Assembly: GCA_030159075.1 (NCBI GenBank)
Contig: BROG01000401.1
Coordinates: 372,001-436,000, forward strand
Direction: 5' to 3'
Source of the DNA: Atrina japonica
Taxonomy: Eukaryota > Mollusca > Bivalvia > Pterioida > Pinnidae
Length of the DNA: 64,000 nt
The stretch's first letter is position 1. Every line of letters starts with the position of its first letter. A model generated the notes under the pieces. That model was not told the DNA's origin. It was given only the letters and a program-made list of their open reading frames with translations, and did no database searches. Both the position numbers and the translations under genes were made by a program. Below, one piece after another: positions 26,501 through 41,500 of the stretch.

Positions 26501-29500
26501 TCATATATAGGGAAAGTGTGATTACTGACACAGCAACTTACAGCATACTAATGCCAGATCTTATATGTAGAGAAAGTGTAAAAACTGTCAGAGAGCAACC
26601 TACAGCATACTAAAGCCTGATCTCATAGATAGGGAAAGTGTGAAAACTATCACAGAGCAACCTACAATGTACTAAAGCCTGATCTCAAAGATAGGGAAAG
26701 TGTGAAAAATGTCACAGAGCAAACTACAATGTATAAAGCCTGATCTCATATATAGGGAAAGTGTGAATGCTGACACAGCAACCTACAACATACTAATGCC
26801 TGATCTCATATGTAGGGAAAGTGTGTAAAATGTCATAGAGCAACCTACAGCATACTAAAAGCCTGATCTCAAAGATAGGGAAAGTGTGAAAACTGTCACA
26901 GAGCAACCTTCAGCATACTAAATCAGAATTTCATAGATAGGGAAAGTGTGAAAACTATCACAGAAAAAACTGACAGCATACTAAAAGCCTGATCTCAAAG
27001 ATAGGGAAAGTTTGAAAACTGTCACAGAGCAACCTACAATGTACTAAAGCCTGATCTCAAAGATAGGGAAAGTGTGAAAACTGTCACAGAGCAACCTACA
27101 ATGTATAAAGCCTGATCTCATATATAGGGAAAGTGTGAATGCTGACACAGCAACCTACAGCATACTAATGCCTGATCTCATATGTAGGGAAAGTGTAAAA
27201 ACTGTCAGAGAGCATCCTATAATGTACTAAAGCCTGATCTCAAAGATAGGGAAAGTGTGAATGCTGACACAGCAACCTACAGCATACTAATGCCTGATCT
27301 CATATGTAGGGAAAGTGTGAAAAATGTCATAGAGCAACCTACAGCATACTAAATCACAATTTCATAGATAGGGAAAGTGTGAAAACTATCACAGAAAAAA
27401 CTGACAGCATACTAAAAGCCTGATCTCAAAGATAGGGAAAGTGTGAAAACTGTCACAGAGCAACCTACAATGTATAAAGCATGATCTCATATGTAGGGAA
27501 AGTGTGAAAACTGTCACAGAGCAACCTACAGCATACTAAATCACAATTTCATAGATAGGGAAAGTGTGAAAACTGTCACAGAGCAACCTACAATGTACTA
27601 AAGCCTGATCTCAAAGATAGGGAAAGTGTGAAAACTGTCACAGAGCAACCTACAATGTATAAAGCCTGATCTCATATATAGGGAAAGTGTGAAATGCTGA
27701 CACAGCAACCTACTAATGCCTGATCTCATATGTAGGGAAAGTGTGAAAAATGTCATAGAGCAACCTACAGTGTACTAAAGCCTAATCTCACATATTGGGA
27801 AAGTTGTACTAAAGCCTGATCTCACATATTGGGAAAGTATGAAAATTATCACAGAGCTTACTAAAACATCATCTGACATATAAGGAAATTCTAGATTCTA
27901 AATATACTAAAGCCTGATCTCAAAGATAGGAAAAGTGTGAAAAACTGTCACAGAGCAACCTACAATGTATAAAGCCTGATCTCATATATAGGGAAAGTGT
28001 GAATGCTGAACACAGCAACCCTACAGCATACTAATGCCTGATCTCATATGTAGGGAAAGTGTAAAAACTGTCAGAGAGCAGCCTACAGCATACTAAAGCC
28101 TGATCTCATAGATAGGGAAAGTGTGAAAACTGTCACAGAGCAACCTACAATGTATAAAGCCTGATCTCAAAGATAGGGAAAGTGTGAAAAATGTCATAGA
28201 GCAACCTACAGTGTACTAAAGCCTAATCTCACATATTAGGAAAGTTGTACTAAAGCCTGATCTCACATATTGGGAAAGTATGAAAATTATCACAGAGCTT
28301 ACTAAAACATCATCTGACATATAAGGAAATTCTAGATTCTAAATATACTAAAGCCTGATATCAAAGATAGGAAAAGTGTGAAAACTGTCACAGAGCAACC
28401 TACAATGTATAAAGCCTGATCTCATATATAGGGAAAGTGTGAATGCTGACACAGCAACCTACAGCATACTAATGCCTGATCTCATATGTAGGGAAAGTGT
28501 AAAAACTGTCAGAGAGCAGCCTACAGCATACTAAAGCCTGATCTCATAGATAGGGAAAGTGTGAAAACTGTCACAGAGCAACCTACAATGTATAAAGCCT
28601 GATCTCAAAGATAGGGAAAGTGTGAAAACTGTCACAGAGCAACCTACAATGTATAAAGCCTGATCTCATATATAGGGAAAGTGTGATTACTGACACAGCA
28701 ACCTACAATGTACTAAAGCCTGATCTCAAAGATAGGGAAAGTGTAAAAACTGTCACAGAGCAAACTACAATGTATAAAGCCTGATCTCATATATAGGGAA
28801 AGTGTGAATGCTGACACAGCAACCTACAACATACTAATGCCTGATATCATATGTAGGGAAAGTGTGTAAAATGTCATAGAGCAACCTACAGCATACTAAA
28901 AGCCTGATCTCAAAGATAGGGAAAGTGTGAAAACTGTCACAGAGCAACCTACAATGTACTAAAGCCTGATCTCAAAGATAGGGAAAGTGTGAAAACTGTC
29001 ACAGAGCAAACTACAATGTATAAAGCCTGATCTCATATATAGGGAAAGTGTGAATGCTGACACAGCAACCTACAGCATACTAATGCCTGATCTCATATGT
29101 AGGGAAAGTGTAAAAACTGTCAGAGAGCATCCTACAGTGTACTAAAGCCTGATCTCATAGATAGGGAAAGTGAGAAAACTGTCACAGAGCAACCTACAAT
29201 GTACTAAAGCCTGATCTCAAAGATAGGGAAAGTGTGAATGCTGACACAGCAACCTACAGCATACTAATGCCTGATCTCATATGTAGGGAAAGTGTGAAAA
29301 ATGTCATAGAGCAACCTACAGCATACTAAATCACAATTTCATAGATAGGGAAAGTGTGAAAACTATCACAGAAAAAACTGACAGCATACTAAAAGCCTGA
29401 TCTCAAAGATAGGGAAAGTGTGAAAACTGTCACAGAGCAACCTACAATGTATAAAGCATGATCTCATATGTAGGGAAAGTGTGGAAAAACTGTCACAGAG

Positions 29501-32500
29501 CAACCTACAGCATACTAAATCACAATTTCATAGATAGGGAAAGTGTGAAAACTGTCACAGAGCAACCTACAATGTACTAAAGCCTGATCTCAAAGATAGG
29601 GAAAGTGTGAAAACTGTCACAGAGCAACCTACAATGTATAAAGCCTGATCTCATATATAGGGAAAGTGTGAATGCTGACACAGCAACCTACTAATGCCTG
29701 ATCTCATATGTAGGGAAAGTGTGAAAAATGTCATAGAGCAACCTACAGTGTACTAAAGCCTAATCTCACATATTGGGAAAGTTGTACTAAAGCCTGATCT
29801 CACATATTGGGAAAGTATGAAAATTATCACAGAGCTTACTAAAACATCATCTGACATATAAGGAAATTCTAGATTCTAAATATAATATGTTTTATGGATT
29901 TTCCATGATTTCATTATAAAGTGTATAAATGACTTCCAGACATGTTAACCTCTGTTGACCAGAGGTAGATTCACACCTTCAAAGCAGTAGCATTCGCACT
30001 GCATTTTTCGCGGTGTTTGGGCGACTATATTTCTTCAAAAATATAATGTTCAAACAGTGTTAGCCCTGAAAATGTATTGTTCAAATTACTGGTAAACTTC
30101 AATTTTCATTAGTTGACCAAAACTAAAAATCCTAAAAAAAAAAAAAAAAATTACATCTTATTTACTTAGTTATTAACATTTATTTATTATTACAGGTAAG
30201 GGGTGCATATATGATTTTTTCTTGTGTTTTATGCATTTTTCAAATTAATCAATAATTATATAAAAAGGTAAAAAAATGTAAGGTGCTAGTTTGGTCGCCA
30301 ATAAACATTTTCTGATCTAAGCAAAATTCTGCCAATTTAATGTTCAAGTGCATTAAAATTTATGTACGTTGCTTTTATCTATTGCATTAAATATTTTCAA
30401 CACAAATTTATTGTTGATTTACTATCATTCATCAATGATATAAGCAGCAATTAATTGTTGTGAGCTGCAAATGCATTTTTAAGTGTAATTTGGGTGTGGA
30501 ACATTATTTTTCGATAATATGGGAAGCGATCGTAAATGATATTAGCGGCCTCATATAATCTGTTCTTCATCTGATATATATCACCACTTGAAGAAGTTTT
30601 AAATCTAATTAAATGCTTATCAGGAATTAATCATTGTCCATTGATGATGATTGGGGTCTCACAAGAGATAATATTAATTGCGGTTAACGTTAATTAGGCA
30701 TGACGAGTAGTATGATTTAGCCTGATATCACTGGAGGCCTGGGTATAGTCAAAACAATGCACAGGTGTGAAATAAACTCGAGGATTAAGTGTACCCGGCA
30801 GACTAAAAATTACATGTATCAGATATATTCAAAAAATTATTGCTCTTTGGTAGAAAGGTAAAGAAATCGGAAGTTTTGGACATAAAATCGGTAGGCAGAA
30901 GATCAGTCTAAAAAGCAGTAGACTACCGCCGAAACCGTTAGAGTTAACATGTCTTGACTTCCTTTAAAACAACTAGAAATTTAGATTTATCGGTTAATCT
31001 TAATTAGCGTTATATAACAATTTTTTTTTAACTCAACCAATAGCTAGAACCCAGACAGTCCAAGTCATTTTAGGTCCAAGTGAGCATTTAAAGGGATCCC
31101 AGAGCTAAAGATATTCTTCCTTAAGGATATCACTTCAAGAGTTCAGCATAATTAAATCAACTCCATAAAAAATAAATACCTTCATAACTTATAGTTCAAC
31201 ATTTTTCTGCATGGATTATATATAGTTCATATGAAGAACTCTCAAAGAGTCATGAACGATATCGCTCCTTGCTCCAGCCCCCCCCCCCCCACCCCTGCAT
31301 CTTAATTGGGGATGCAATTTTTACCTCATCTACCCATGAAAATAATGGAGTCTACTGAAAATCAATGACACAGATCAATTCAAATGTGTATTTATGGGTG
31401 TACATGTTAAAACTATACAATGTATAATATTTTGCAGTTAACAGAAGCATTCTATGATTGAAAAATTAATAAAGATAACATTTCATGAATTTTGGAGAAA
31501 GAGCACTTGTGTTAAGGACAGAAATGAGAAATCGGTTGCTAGGGAAAGTGTGGTTTAGACCATTGTGCTTGAAAGCATGAGGTCTCTCACTTCTAGTCAT
31601 CACAGGTTCAAGTCTCGCTAGAACTTAGGTTGATTTTGCGAGAAAGTTTGCCAGTTTATTTGCGGAAGGCCGGTGGTCTCTTCCTGGGTACACTGTGACC
31701 GGGTTCTCTCCTCCTTCATTATAACCTGGCTGCCATCAAATAATTGAAAAATTGTCGCATATTGTGACATAAAACGTACACCATATAAACAAACAAAATG
31801 AAAAAACAAAGTTAGGAAAAGTCATACAAAATTTAAAATCAATACTTACTGGCTTTACGTTAGGTTTACAAGAACAAGTGCCAGATCTACTGTCACAACT
31901 CGTGGCTCCATTTTGATCACAGTCACATGACATACAACCATCCTCATTGCCAGCTAATAGATCGTATGTAAAAGGTTTACATGCATCACAAGCTCTGCCC
32001 TGCACGTTATTCTTACAGGTACACTGACCACCATTCTGTTATGTGAAAATGACAATGGTGTACATGAAACTTCGGAAACTAATTACATAAAATCGGAATT
32101 TATAAATCTAATTTACAATGGACAATGATTAAGAAATAACTGCAAAATAAAATTATGTAATTACATGGTGCCCATCAGAAACATGTGAATTACATGTCGT
32201 ACCTTGACAAGAGTTCAGAGTTGTTAGATTTCATACTTATATGTCAGCCGCAGACTGACGATTTTGTGGTGTGTGATGTTTGTGAAATAGTTATACTGAA
32301 AATTATGAGACAAGAGTTCTGCTTTATATCAAGTTTGTACGGTAGAAGTTCTGAATACCATGCAACAAGGGTTCTGTTTTATATCAAGTTTGTATGGTTG
32401 AAGTTCTGAACACCATGAGTCATGGGTTCTACTTTATATCAGGTTTGTATGGCTGAAGTTCTAAACACCATGCAACAAGAGTTTTACTTTATATCAGGTT

Positions 32501-35500
32501 TGTATGGTAGACGTTCTGAATACCATGACACAAGGGTTCTACTTTATATCAGGTCTGTATGGTAGAAGTTCTGAATACCATGACACAAGGGTTCTGCTTT
32601 GGTAGAAGTTCTGAACACCATGAAACAAGGGTTCTACTTTGTATCAAGTTTGTAGAGTTGAAGTTTTGTACACCATAAGTAACTTTGGAGGATAACATCA
32701 CGAAAAAGATGTTATCATGAACCTGAGATGAGAAATAGTCAGAAAGTTTGACTCACAAATGCACAGGTATTCAAACTGGAGTTCTTTGTTCCATCTCTAT
32801 TACAACTGCATGTCCTAGTACACCTAAACTGTTCTAACTCCCTGTAACGTCCTGTCATACATTCCTGACAAAACACACCTATAGAACTCTGACAATTTTT
32901 ACATCCAAATGTACGTCCCTGTAGAGTACACTGATTCGAGTTTCCATTGCAGTAACACCTGTCAACACAAAAATTAACACAAATCTAATAAAATAACATA
33001 ATGGTAATACATTAAGGAATTCACATGACTTTAATTCATGATAGTGTTGTTATATTATAATATTATTATCAAGACTTTTCAACACAGGTAGATCACATGA
33101 ATTTCTTTCCCGAGAGCTCAGTGTAGGATGTGAAAGTCATGTCTCAGAACAGAGACATTTCAACACAGGTAGACCATGTGACTTTCTTACCAGAGAGCTT
33201 AGTGTTAATGCCAAAGTCAGATGTTTCATAACATAAACTTTTCAACACAGGTAGATCACATGAATTTCTTACCTGAGAGTTTAGTGTAGTGTAGGATGCT
33301 CAAGTCATACGTCTCAGAACAATGACATTTCAACACAGGCAGACAACACGACTTTTGGCCCTGGGTGCTCAGTGTGATTACCAATGTCATATGTCTTAAA
33401 CCAAAGACATTTCAACACAGGCAGACAACACGACTTTTGGCCCTGGGTGCTCAGTGTGATTCCCAATGTCATATGTCTTAAACCAAAGACATTTCAACAC
33501 AAGCAGACAACACGACTTTTGGCCCTGGGTGCTCAGTGTGATTACCAATGTCAAATGTCTTAAACCAAAGACATTTCAACACAGGCAGACAACATGCCTT
33601 TTGGTCCTGGGTGCTCAGTGTGATTACCAATGTCATATGTCTTAAAACAAAGACATTTCAACACAAGCAGACAACACGGCTTTTGGCCCTGGGTTCTCAG
33701 TTTGATTACCAATGACATATGTCTTAAAACAAAAACATTTCAACACAAGCAGACAACACGCCTTTTGGCCCTGGGTTCTCAGTTTGATTACCAATGACAT
33801 ATGCCTTAAACCAAAGACATTTCAACACAGGCAGACAACACGACTTTTGGCCCTGGGTGCTCAGTGTGATTACCAATGTCATATGTCTTAAACCAAAGAC
33901 ATTTCAACACAGGCAGACAACATGACTTTTGGCCCTGGGTGCTCAGTGTGATTACTAATGTCATATGTCTTAAAGCAAAGACATTTCAACACGAGTAGAT
34001 CCCATGACTGTATTCCCTGAGAGCTTACTGTTGGATGTGAAAGTCATATGTCTCAAAAAAGCAAAAACTTTGGTTATAATCAAAAGACAACTTATATGCA
34101 ACATTATACTGATATAATCCAATATCAAATTTTGATAATCCAGTTTGAAATATTACTATTTTACCTTCCAATGATTTCTACTTCAGCCACCTCAAAGAAG
34201 TTAGAATTTGGATTCTCATGTCCTTCAAAAGAAATATCAATGGAGTTTGCCACCATTTTTTCCACATCACTTCTTTTTGAAGAAGTACCTGGTGAAATTG
34301 CCTGTCGTAAATACCAGGTGAGACTGCTGTAAAAACAAATACATAAGAATGAAATCTTTAAACTTAATTGTCACCATTCTGAACAAAATGCTAGTTTGAC
34401 AACCACAAAGACGACAATGAGGTATAAAATGTTGAGGTTCTTAAAGGGGCATTTAGCTGTATTTTCCAACAAAAAATTATTCAATTTTTTCCTACACTGA
34501 AAAATACTAGAAAAATATTTACAATATGATATGAGGACATGAATGAAAAAGAGAGATCTGATTATAATCCTAAAATTAAAGGGGCTATAGCTGTGGTTTT
34601 TTTCAAAACTTTTCTTTCCTTTTTTGCCACTCAGATTTATATGGACAATAACTATAAAGAGCTATACACAGGCATAAAAAATCTTCAAGGGGCATTAGCT
34701 GTGTTTACCAAAAATAATTTTTCATTTTTTACTACTCTTACTACTTGCACTTGATGTACAATAACAAACAGGAGCTATACACAAACATAAAAATATAATA
34801 TTCCTATATTTTTTGTGAAAATAAGGTAAGGTCCAGTGTGATATACAAATAGTACGGTTGAGTTGAGTAATTGTAACTGAAAAAATGCCAAAACTGGGCT
34901 TCTCATGCAATTTTCACAAAATTTATAGGAATTTCAGAATTGCTATGTCTGTGTATATATCTTTCACTGCTACTGTATATCAATCCAAGTAGTAAAACAA
35001 GAAAAAAAAAATTAAAAAAACACATAGCTAATGCTTCTTTATATTCCTATATATGTTGTGAAAATTGTTTGAGAATTCCAGGTTTGGCACTTTTTCAATT
35101 GCAATTTTTTAACTCAACCTTACTTTTTGTATTATGACTACCAAACTGGACCTGACCTTATTTTCACGAAATATGTAGAAATATTTGTTATTGTATAAGT
35201 AGTAAAAGTACAAAAAATCCAAAAAACATTTGGTTAACACAGCTAATGCCCCTTTAATTTTTCAAATTTTTTTTAAATTAGACTTGGCTTGACCAACACT
35301 TGACCAACAAAGCTAATGTCATACCTTGTTTTTGTGAACACTTTTATGTTTGATAGCACTCCATTGACTTGAAGTTGGATTGTTGTTTGACTTGGTGTTG
35401 ATGCGTTCATAATTACATTTATACTATCAATCTGGAAAAATTAACAAGCGAGATGAGTATGATAAATCATACATGTGATAAAAGAAAGTTCAACTGCTAT

Positions 35501-38500
35501 GTCACAACTGGAGGTTTTTAATTTTTTAGCTGGAGATTAGGTCTCAAAACTGGAGATTTTTAATTGATGAAATTTTTTTTAAAGACATTTGTTCACATCA
35601 AAATTAGTTAAAATTTTAGGAAAGAAAGGAATTTATTTGATGTAATGTTGCTAACAGATGGATAACGAGTGGCAAAGACTTTAAGTAGTCTCAATGCTCA
35701 TCAAATCAAGTCAGAGCATTAGCAAAACAAACATACTAACAAAAAAATAATATATCCCTTGATATGACTTCTTGGTGACATAAAAATGTACATGCAATTA
35801 TATGAGTACAGCACTTGACTGGCTCACACTTTACCTCATTATAGACACTTAGGGCCCAATGTCAGACAACTGAAGAATTTTCTTAAATCTGAGACAATAT
35901 TCTAAACCTCATCTAATTCTGAAATCCGACTACAAGTATGCAGGCTAAATTGAGAATTTTTACCAAAGGAGAAGGAATTCAGACATCTCAAACTTCATAC
36001 ATCAAGTTTTGTGGTGTCGGATGTTCTTGTCTCACCCTCACTGATAATATTCTTTATGTGGCATTGAGGCTCTGCCTTTTGTCTCACCCTAACTGATAAC
36101 AGTCTTTTACCATATAAATGATATGGAAGTTTTGTGCCATTGGGCTCTAATGTTTCTGTCTTACACACACTGATAAAATTCTTTTACCATATAAATGATA
36201 TTGAAGATTTGTGCCATTGGGCTCTGATGTTTGTCTCACCCTAACTGATAACAGTCTTTTACCATATAAATAATATTGAAGTTTTGTGGCATTGAGCTCT
36301 GATGTTTGTCTCACTCGGATTTTTGTCTCACTCTGATGTTTGTCTCACTCTGATGTTTGTCTCACCCTAACTGACAATATTCTTCCATCACATAAATGAT
36401 ATAAAAATTCCTATTATCGTTATCATTTTCATAACGACCATGTTTAAACCTCAGATATTTTGTAATTGTACTGAATCTGCTCTTACAAAAAAAAAGTAAA
36501 CTTTGTAATATTTCAGCTTGTCTTTCTTTACATTAATCCAAGATTGATGGTTTTGAGCAGGTTTCTCCATCATATTACCGATAACAATATAGACCACATA
36601 AAATAAATAAATAAAACTTGATCGATCTTGCATTTAGAATGTCAATACTGAACAAAGTACAGTGGTACCTTGCTGTTAAAACCACCCGACTGAATCAAAG
36701 TTGTCCGATTAGTGTGGTGGTCTCTTAAGTCAGTGTCTGATTCAGAGATGTTAATTCCTGAAATTGTGTTTAATATTTTTAATGGGATAATTTTGTGTCA
36801 CTTACAGGTATCTTGGGATAGTCTCAAACACCTATATTACAATGTAAGCAATAAACACTCACATCATACCCTCGAAACACTATTTTAACATGAAAATGAT
36901 AAACTCTTTCACCCCTTAAATAAAGAACTAAGTCTGATAACTCTATTTTGCATTTGTAATGTCAATACCGAACAAAATACGATGGAACCTTGGTATTTAG
37001 ACCACCTAACAGACTGAGTCAATGTGGTCTGATTAACCAGATGGTCTCTTAAGTGAGAGCCTAGATGTATTTGATATTTATTTCAGAAAAATTTCGAGAC
37101 TGACAATTTACGGTCTTAAAAATGAGGTGGTCTTTATGAGTGGTTCCACTGTATCAAGACCTACCATGTAGACAGCACTAAAGACAAATTGAATGCTGGC
37201 CTGTGTGACATTTTGAGATTTCCAAGTAGTCGAACTATCGCCATCGATGATCAAGTACGGTGAATGTGACAGGGAATTTAGTCTAGACCTGCTATCACTC
37301 TTGTCATATGACTCGCATGTCAGACCTGATGGGTCATCATCGGTCACTTTCACCTTGGGATAATAGTTGGGACAACGGCAATCAGACTGAAGAATTGTGG
37401 GAGAACTTGGAAATATTCCACTGAACAGTTCTGTTATTTGCCTATAACAAAAAAAAAAAAATTTAACAACATGATTAACTGTAATAAAATCTATGTATTT
37501 GAAAAAGATTATACACACATTGTAAACTTTTATGACTTATGAAAGGTCTTCCCTAGGGTTAAATTTTAGTGAGTCCCTTAGACCCACAAGATAAAGATTT
37601 GTGAGTCCCTTAGAACCTCAAGATAAAGATTTGTGAGTCCCTTAGACCCTCAAGATAAAGATTTGTGAGTCCCTTAGACCCTCAAGATAAAGATTTGTGA
37701 GTCCATTAGACCCTCAAGATAAAGATTTGTGAGTCCCTTAGACCCTCAAGATAAAGATTTGTGAGTCCCTTAGACCCTCAAGATAAAGATTTGTGAGTCC
37801 CTTAGGCCCACAAGATAAAGATTTGTGAGTCCCATAGACCCACAAGATAAAGATTTGTGAGTCCCTTAGACCCTCAAGATAAAGATTTGTGAGTCCCATA
37901 GACTCTCAAGATAAAGATTTGTGAGTCACTTAGACCCTCAAGATAAAGATTTGTGAGTCCCTTAGACCCTCAAGATAAAGATTTGTGAGTCCCTTAGACC
38001 CTCAAGATAAAGATTTGTGAGTCCTTTAGACCCTCAAGATAAATATTTGTGAGTCCCTTAGACTCTCAAGATAAAGATTTGTGAGTCCCTTAGACCCTCA
38101 AGATAAAGATTTGTGAGTCCCTTAGATCCTCAAGATAAAGATTTGTGAGTCCCTTAGACCCTCAAGATAAAGATTTGTGAGTCCCTTAGATCCTCAAGAT
38201 AAAGATTTGTGAGTCCCAGGAAAAAATTGTGAGTGTCATTGAGTAAAAGAAAATTGACATATTCCAGTAATGAAAAATGGCACCCTTTTTCAGTCACATC
38301 ATCAAAATCATTTCAGTTATACAGAGTTTTAGTGGGTCCTCAGAGACTCGATTTTATTCATTGTGTGTATCTCAAAAACCTTTATGTGTCAGAGATGTAG
38401 AAACATGTGTACGAGAAAACCCTGCTTATATAGAAATATATAAGAGGTAATTAGAGCATACTGCTTAAAATCATGACATGAGTTAGATCAAATCAGTGCA

Positions 38501-41500
38501 AATCAAGCCTGATACTTGTATAACAATGGTTTTTTTTTTCCTTCTCCACTAAAGATTTTATCACCAATATTAAAATGTCACCAACATGACCAACTACAGG
38601 TGGCAATCCACAAATTTTGACATATGCTATGGAGTTTATGTCACAACAGAGAGGTATCTGTAAGGGGTGTCTCCTAAAACATCACATAAAAAATTTAATC
38701 GCACACACAAATCACAGAGCTCTCATTTTGTATATGAAATTCTTCAATCAAAAGAAAATTCCATGCACTTTTTATCTTGCTAAAATAAGCTACTGTGATA
38801 CAGGGTATCATTGTCTTATGAATGGCTAAAATTTTCACATCTTATGTTTAGTGTTTTCCAAAGGAAAAGTCCATTGACGAGTAGAAATTTTCATGTTTTT
38901 CTCTTTCCAAAATGTACTTGTCTGGTGGGGCAACTCATTTGAGAAATTTGGTTGTCCCCAACTGAATTCACTTGTCCCCCCCCCCCAAAAAAAAAGGAAA
39001 TTTATAAAATCAATAAAGAAAATAAAATTTAAACTGTTGTAAACAAAGTTCATTTAGTTTACACCAGTGACCTTATTCATTACGTATGGTCGTATGACAC
39101 TGACAGTAAAAACATGGCAAGCCATTTAGACCGAAAATTTTAATGCTAACACAATGACTTCTCTGGCAAACAAGTACATTTAGAAATCAACTTGTCAGAG
39201 CCAATTTTGACCTGGTATGGGCAAACAGACTGGTGGTTATTTCAAACCGTGTTACATAACACATGTAGATAAACACAACTGAGTCACTGCAGTTGATACA
39301 GACTGACAACTAAGCCACTGTAGTTAATGAACAGGAGAACATTATAACAACTACACTGAGCCAAATTTTGTTCACATGAATTTTATGTGAAAAAATATTA
39401 ATGATGTCCAAGTTGAAAAAAATTAACCCCAAACTTAAACTTTTTTATACATTAATACCCTGGAAAGCATTTCATAACTTCAGATCAGATGAATGATTTC
39501 ATGTGAAATTCACAAAAATCTACATTTAACATGAAATTTACATAATATTTTTCATGTGAATTTCATGTGCAAGCTCAATTCTTGTTTAAATTCACATTAA
39601 TTCTTACATGAATTTCACATGAACAAAATTTGTCTGTGAAGCCATTGCAGGTGATATACAGGTTAACATCATTACAACTGAGCCACTGTGGTTAATAAAA
39701 AGGTGAACCATACGGCAATTGTGCCACTGCATGTAAATAGATGATTCTATACATCTTATGTTTACCAATAGCAATCATGACTTACCTGTCTGTTATATAA
39801 GAATTGAAATACCTAAAATCAGCCAAAACCAACTTTCCTGTTGTTATATCTGAAAGTAGAAATAACAGTATAATCAGAATTTCTCTATTATACAAAGGAC
39901 AACCATGTCTAATTCTGTCTCACCATTAACAAATCACTCAGCCGCCAGTGTTCCAAAGGTGTTGAGATCTTCATTTCATAATTTAGGGGGAAACACTCAT
40001 TTCTTTGTAATACCGTGCAAATGTTTATTTCGAAGGACTGCATTTTTGGACTCGATGATATTGATGTAAGAATTTCATAGAATCATTAAATATCAAAACC
40101 ACACATTCTTGTCCTTTACCTGGGTAACAGTCATCATAGACTGCTTACCTTGGTATAAAGATTTAATTCATAATTACCATATCATACCCAATAAGCGCCC
40201 ATGTCTCTGTTAGCACCCCTCCCTTTGGTTCAGATGTATTCACTTTTTTTTTTTTTACTCATGATCGAGAATCTTTTCTATACCCAGTTGACAAGGAGAT
40301 GTGGACCAGAAAAACATAAGTAACAGTTAATCTCTAGCCCTCAACAACAAAAGAATGTAGATAGATGTCCTCGGTAATAATTAATTCACTACCGTGTCTT
40401 ATAAAATCAAAGTACTGAAAGTACTGAAATGAGGTGACGTATAAGATTTAAGTAGACTGAAGTTCTCTTTCATGTTCTGATAAGAGATAGTTTGTGGTAT
40501 TCACTATAATCAAGAAAATTGATATTGAAAATTACAGTTATTCGGCAGTCAGCCATATTGGTTTTGATCCTAACTGAATAAGAGTGACGCCTCGTAAAAG
40601 TCAAGTCAGTTTGACTCCAATATTGGTCCAAATAAGTGCCCACCCCCTTTTCCTGTTTTATTATTTTTTTTGTACCTGAATACCATAACATAAAACATGA
40701 CCTTACCTGAAAGAAATCTAATGACTGTAACTGAGCTTGAAACATTAAGGAGTGTTTCATTTGAAATTTGGTTGCCATTAATATACAATGATCCACCATT
40801 TTCTTCTCGCTACAAAAAATGGAAAACAAAATACTAATAATGTAAAGAAATTGTAATATGTGTCAATAATGATAAAAGAACCCTCAACATAAGAGATGAA
40901 AGTCAAAAGTTCAAATAGGACATGGGGTCCATAAAACAGTAAGCAGGGCATATTTAAAGGCTCTCAACATAAGAAGTGAAAGACAGAAGTTCAAATGAGA
41001 CACAGGGGCCACAACACAGCAAGCAGGGCATTTAAAAAAGCACTCAACATAAGAAGTGAAAGTCAAAAGTTAATAACGAGATAAAGGGGCCACAAAACAG
41101 TAAGCAAGGCATATAAAAGGACCTTCAACAAAAGAGGTAAAAGTCAAAAGTTCAAATAAGATGTAGGGTCCACAACACAGTAAGCAGGGCATATAAAAGG
41201 CCTTCAACATAAGAGGTGAAAGTCAAAACTTAAAATGAGCTGGATTAGGGTCCACAAAACAATAAGCAGGGCATATAAAATTGCCCTCAACATAAGAGGT
41301 GAAAGTCAAAAGTTCAAATGAGACATATGGTTCACAACATATTCAGGAGGGCATATAAAAGAGCCCTCAACATAAGAGGTGAAAGTCAAAAGTTCAAATG
41401 AAACATAGTGGCCTCAACACAGTAAGCAGGTCATATAAAAGAGCCCTCAACATAGGGAGGTGAGAAGTTAAAATGAGCTGTACTAGGGTCCAAAAAACAG

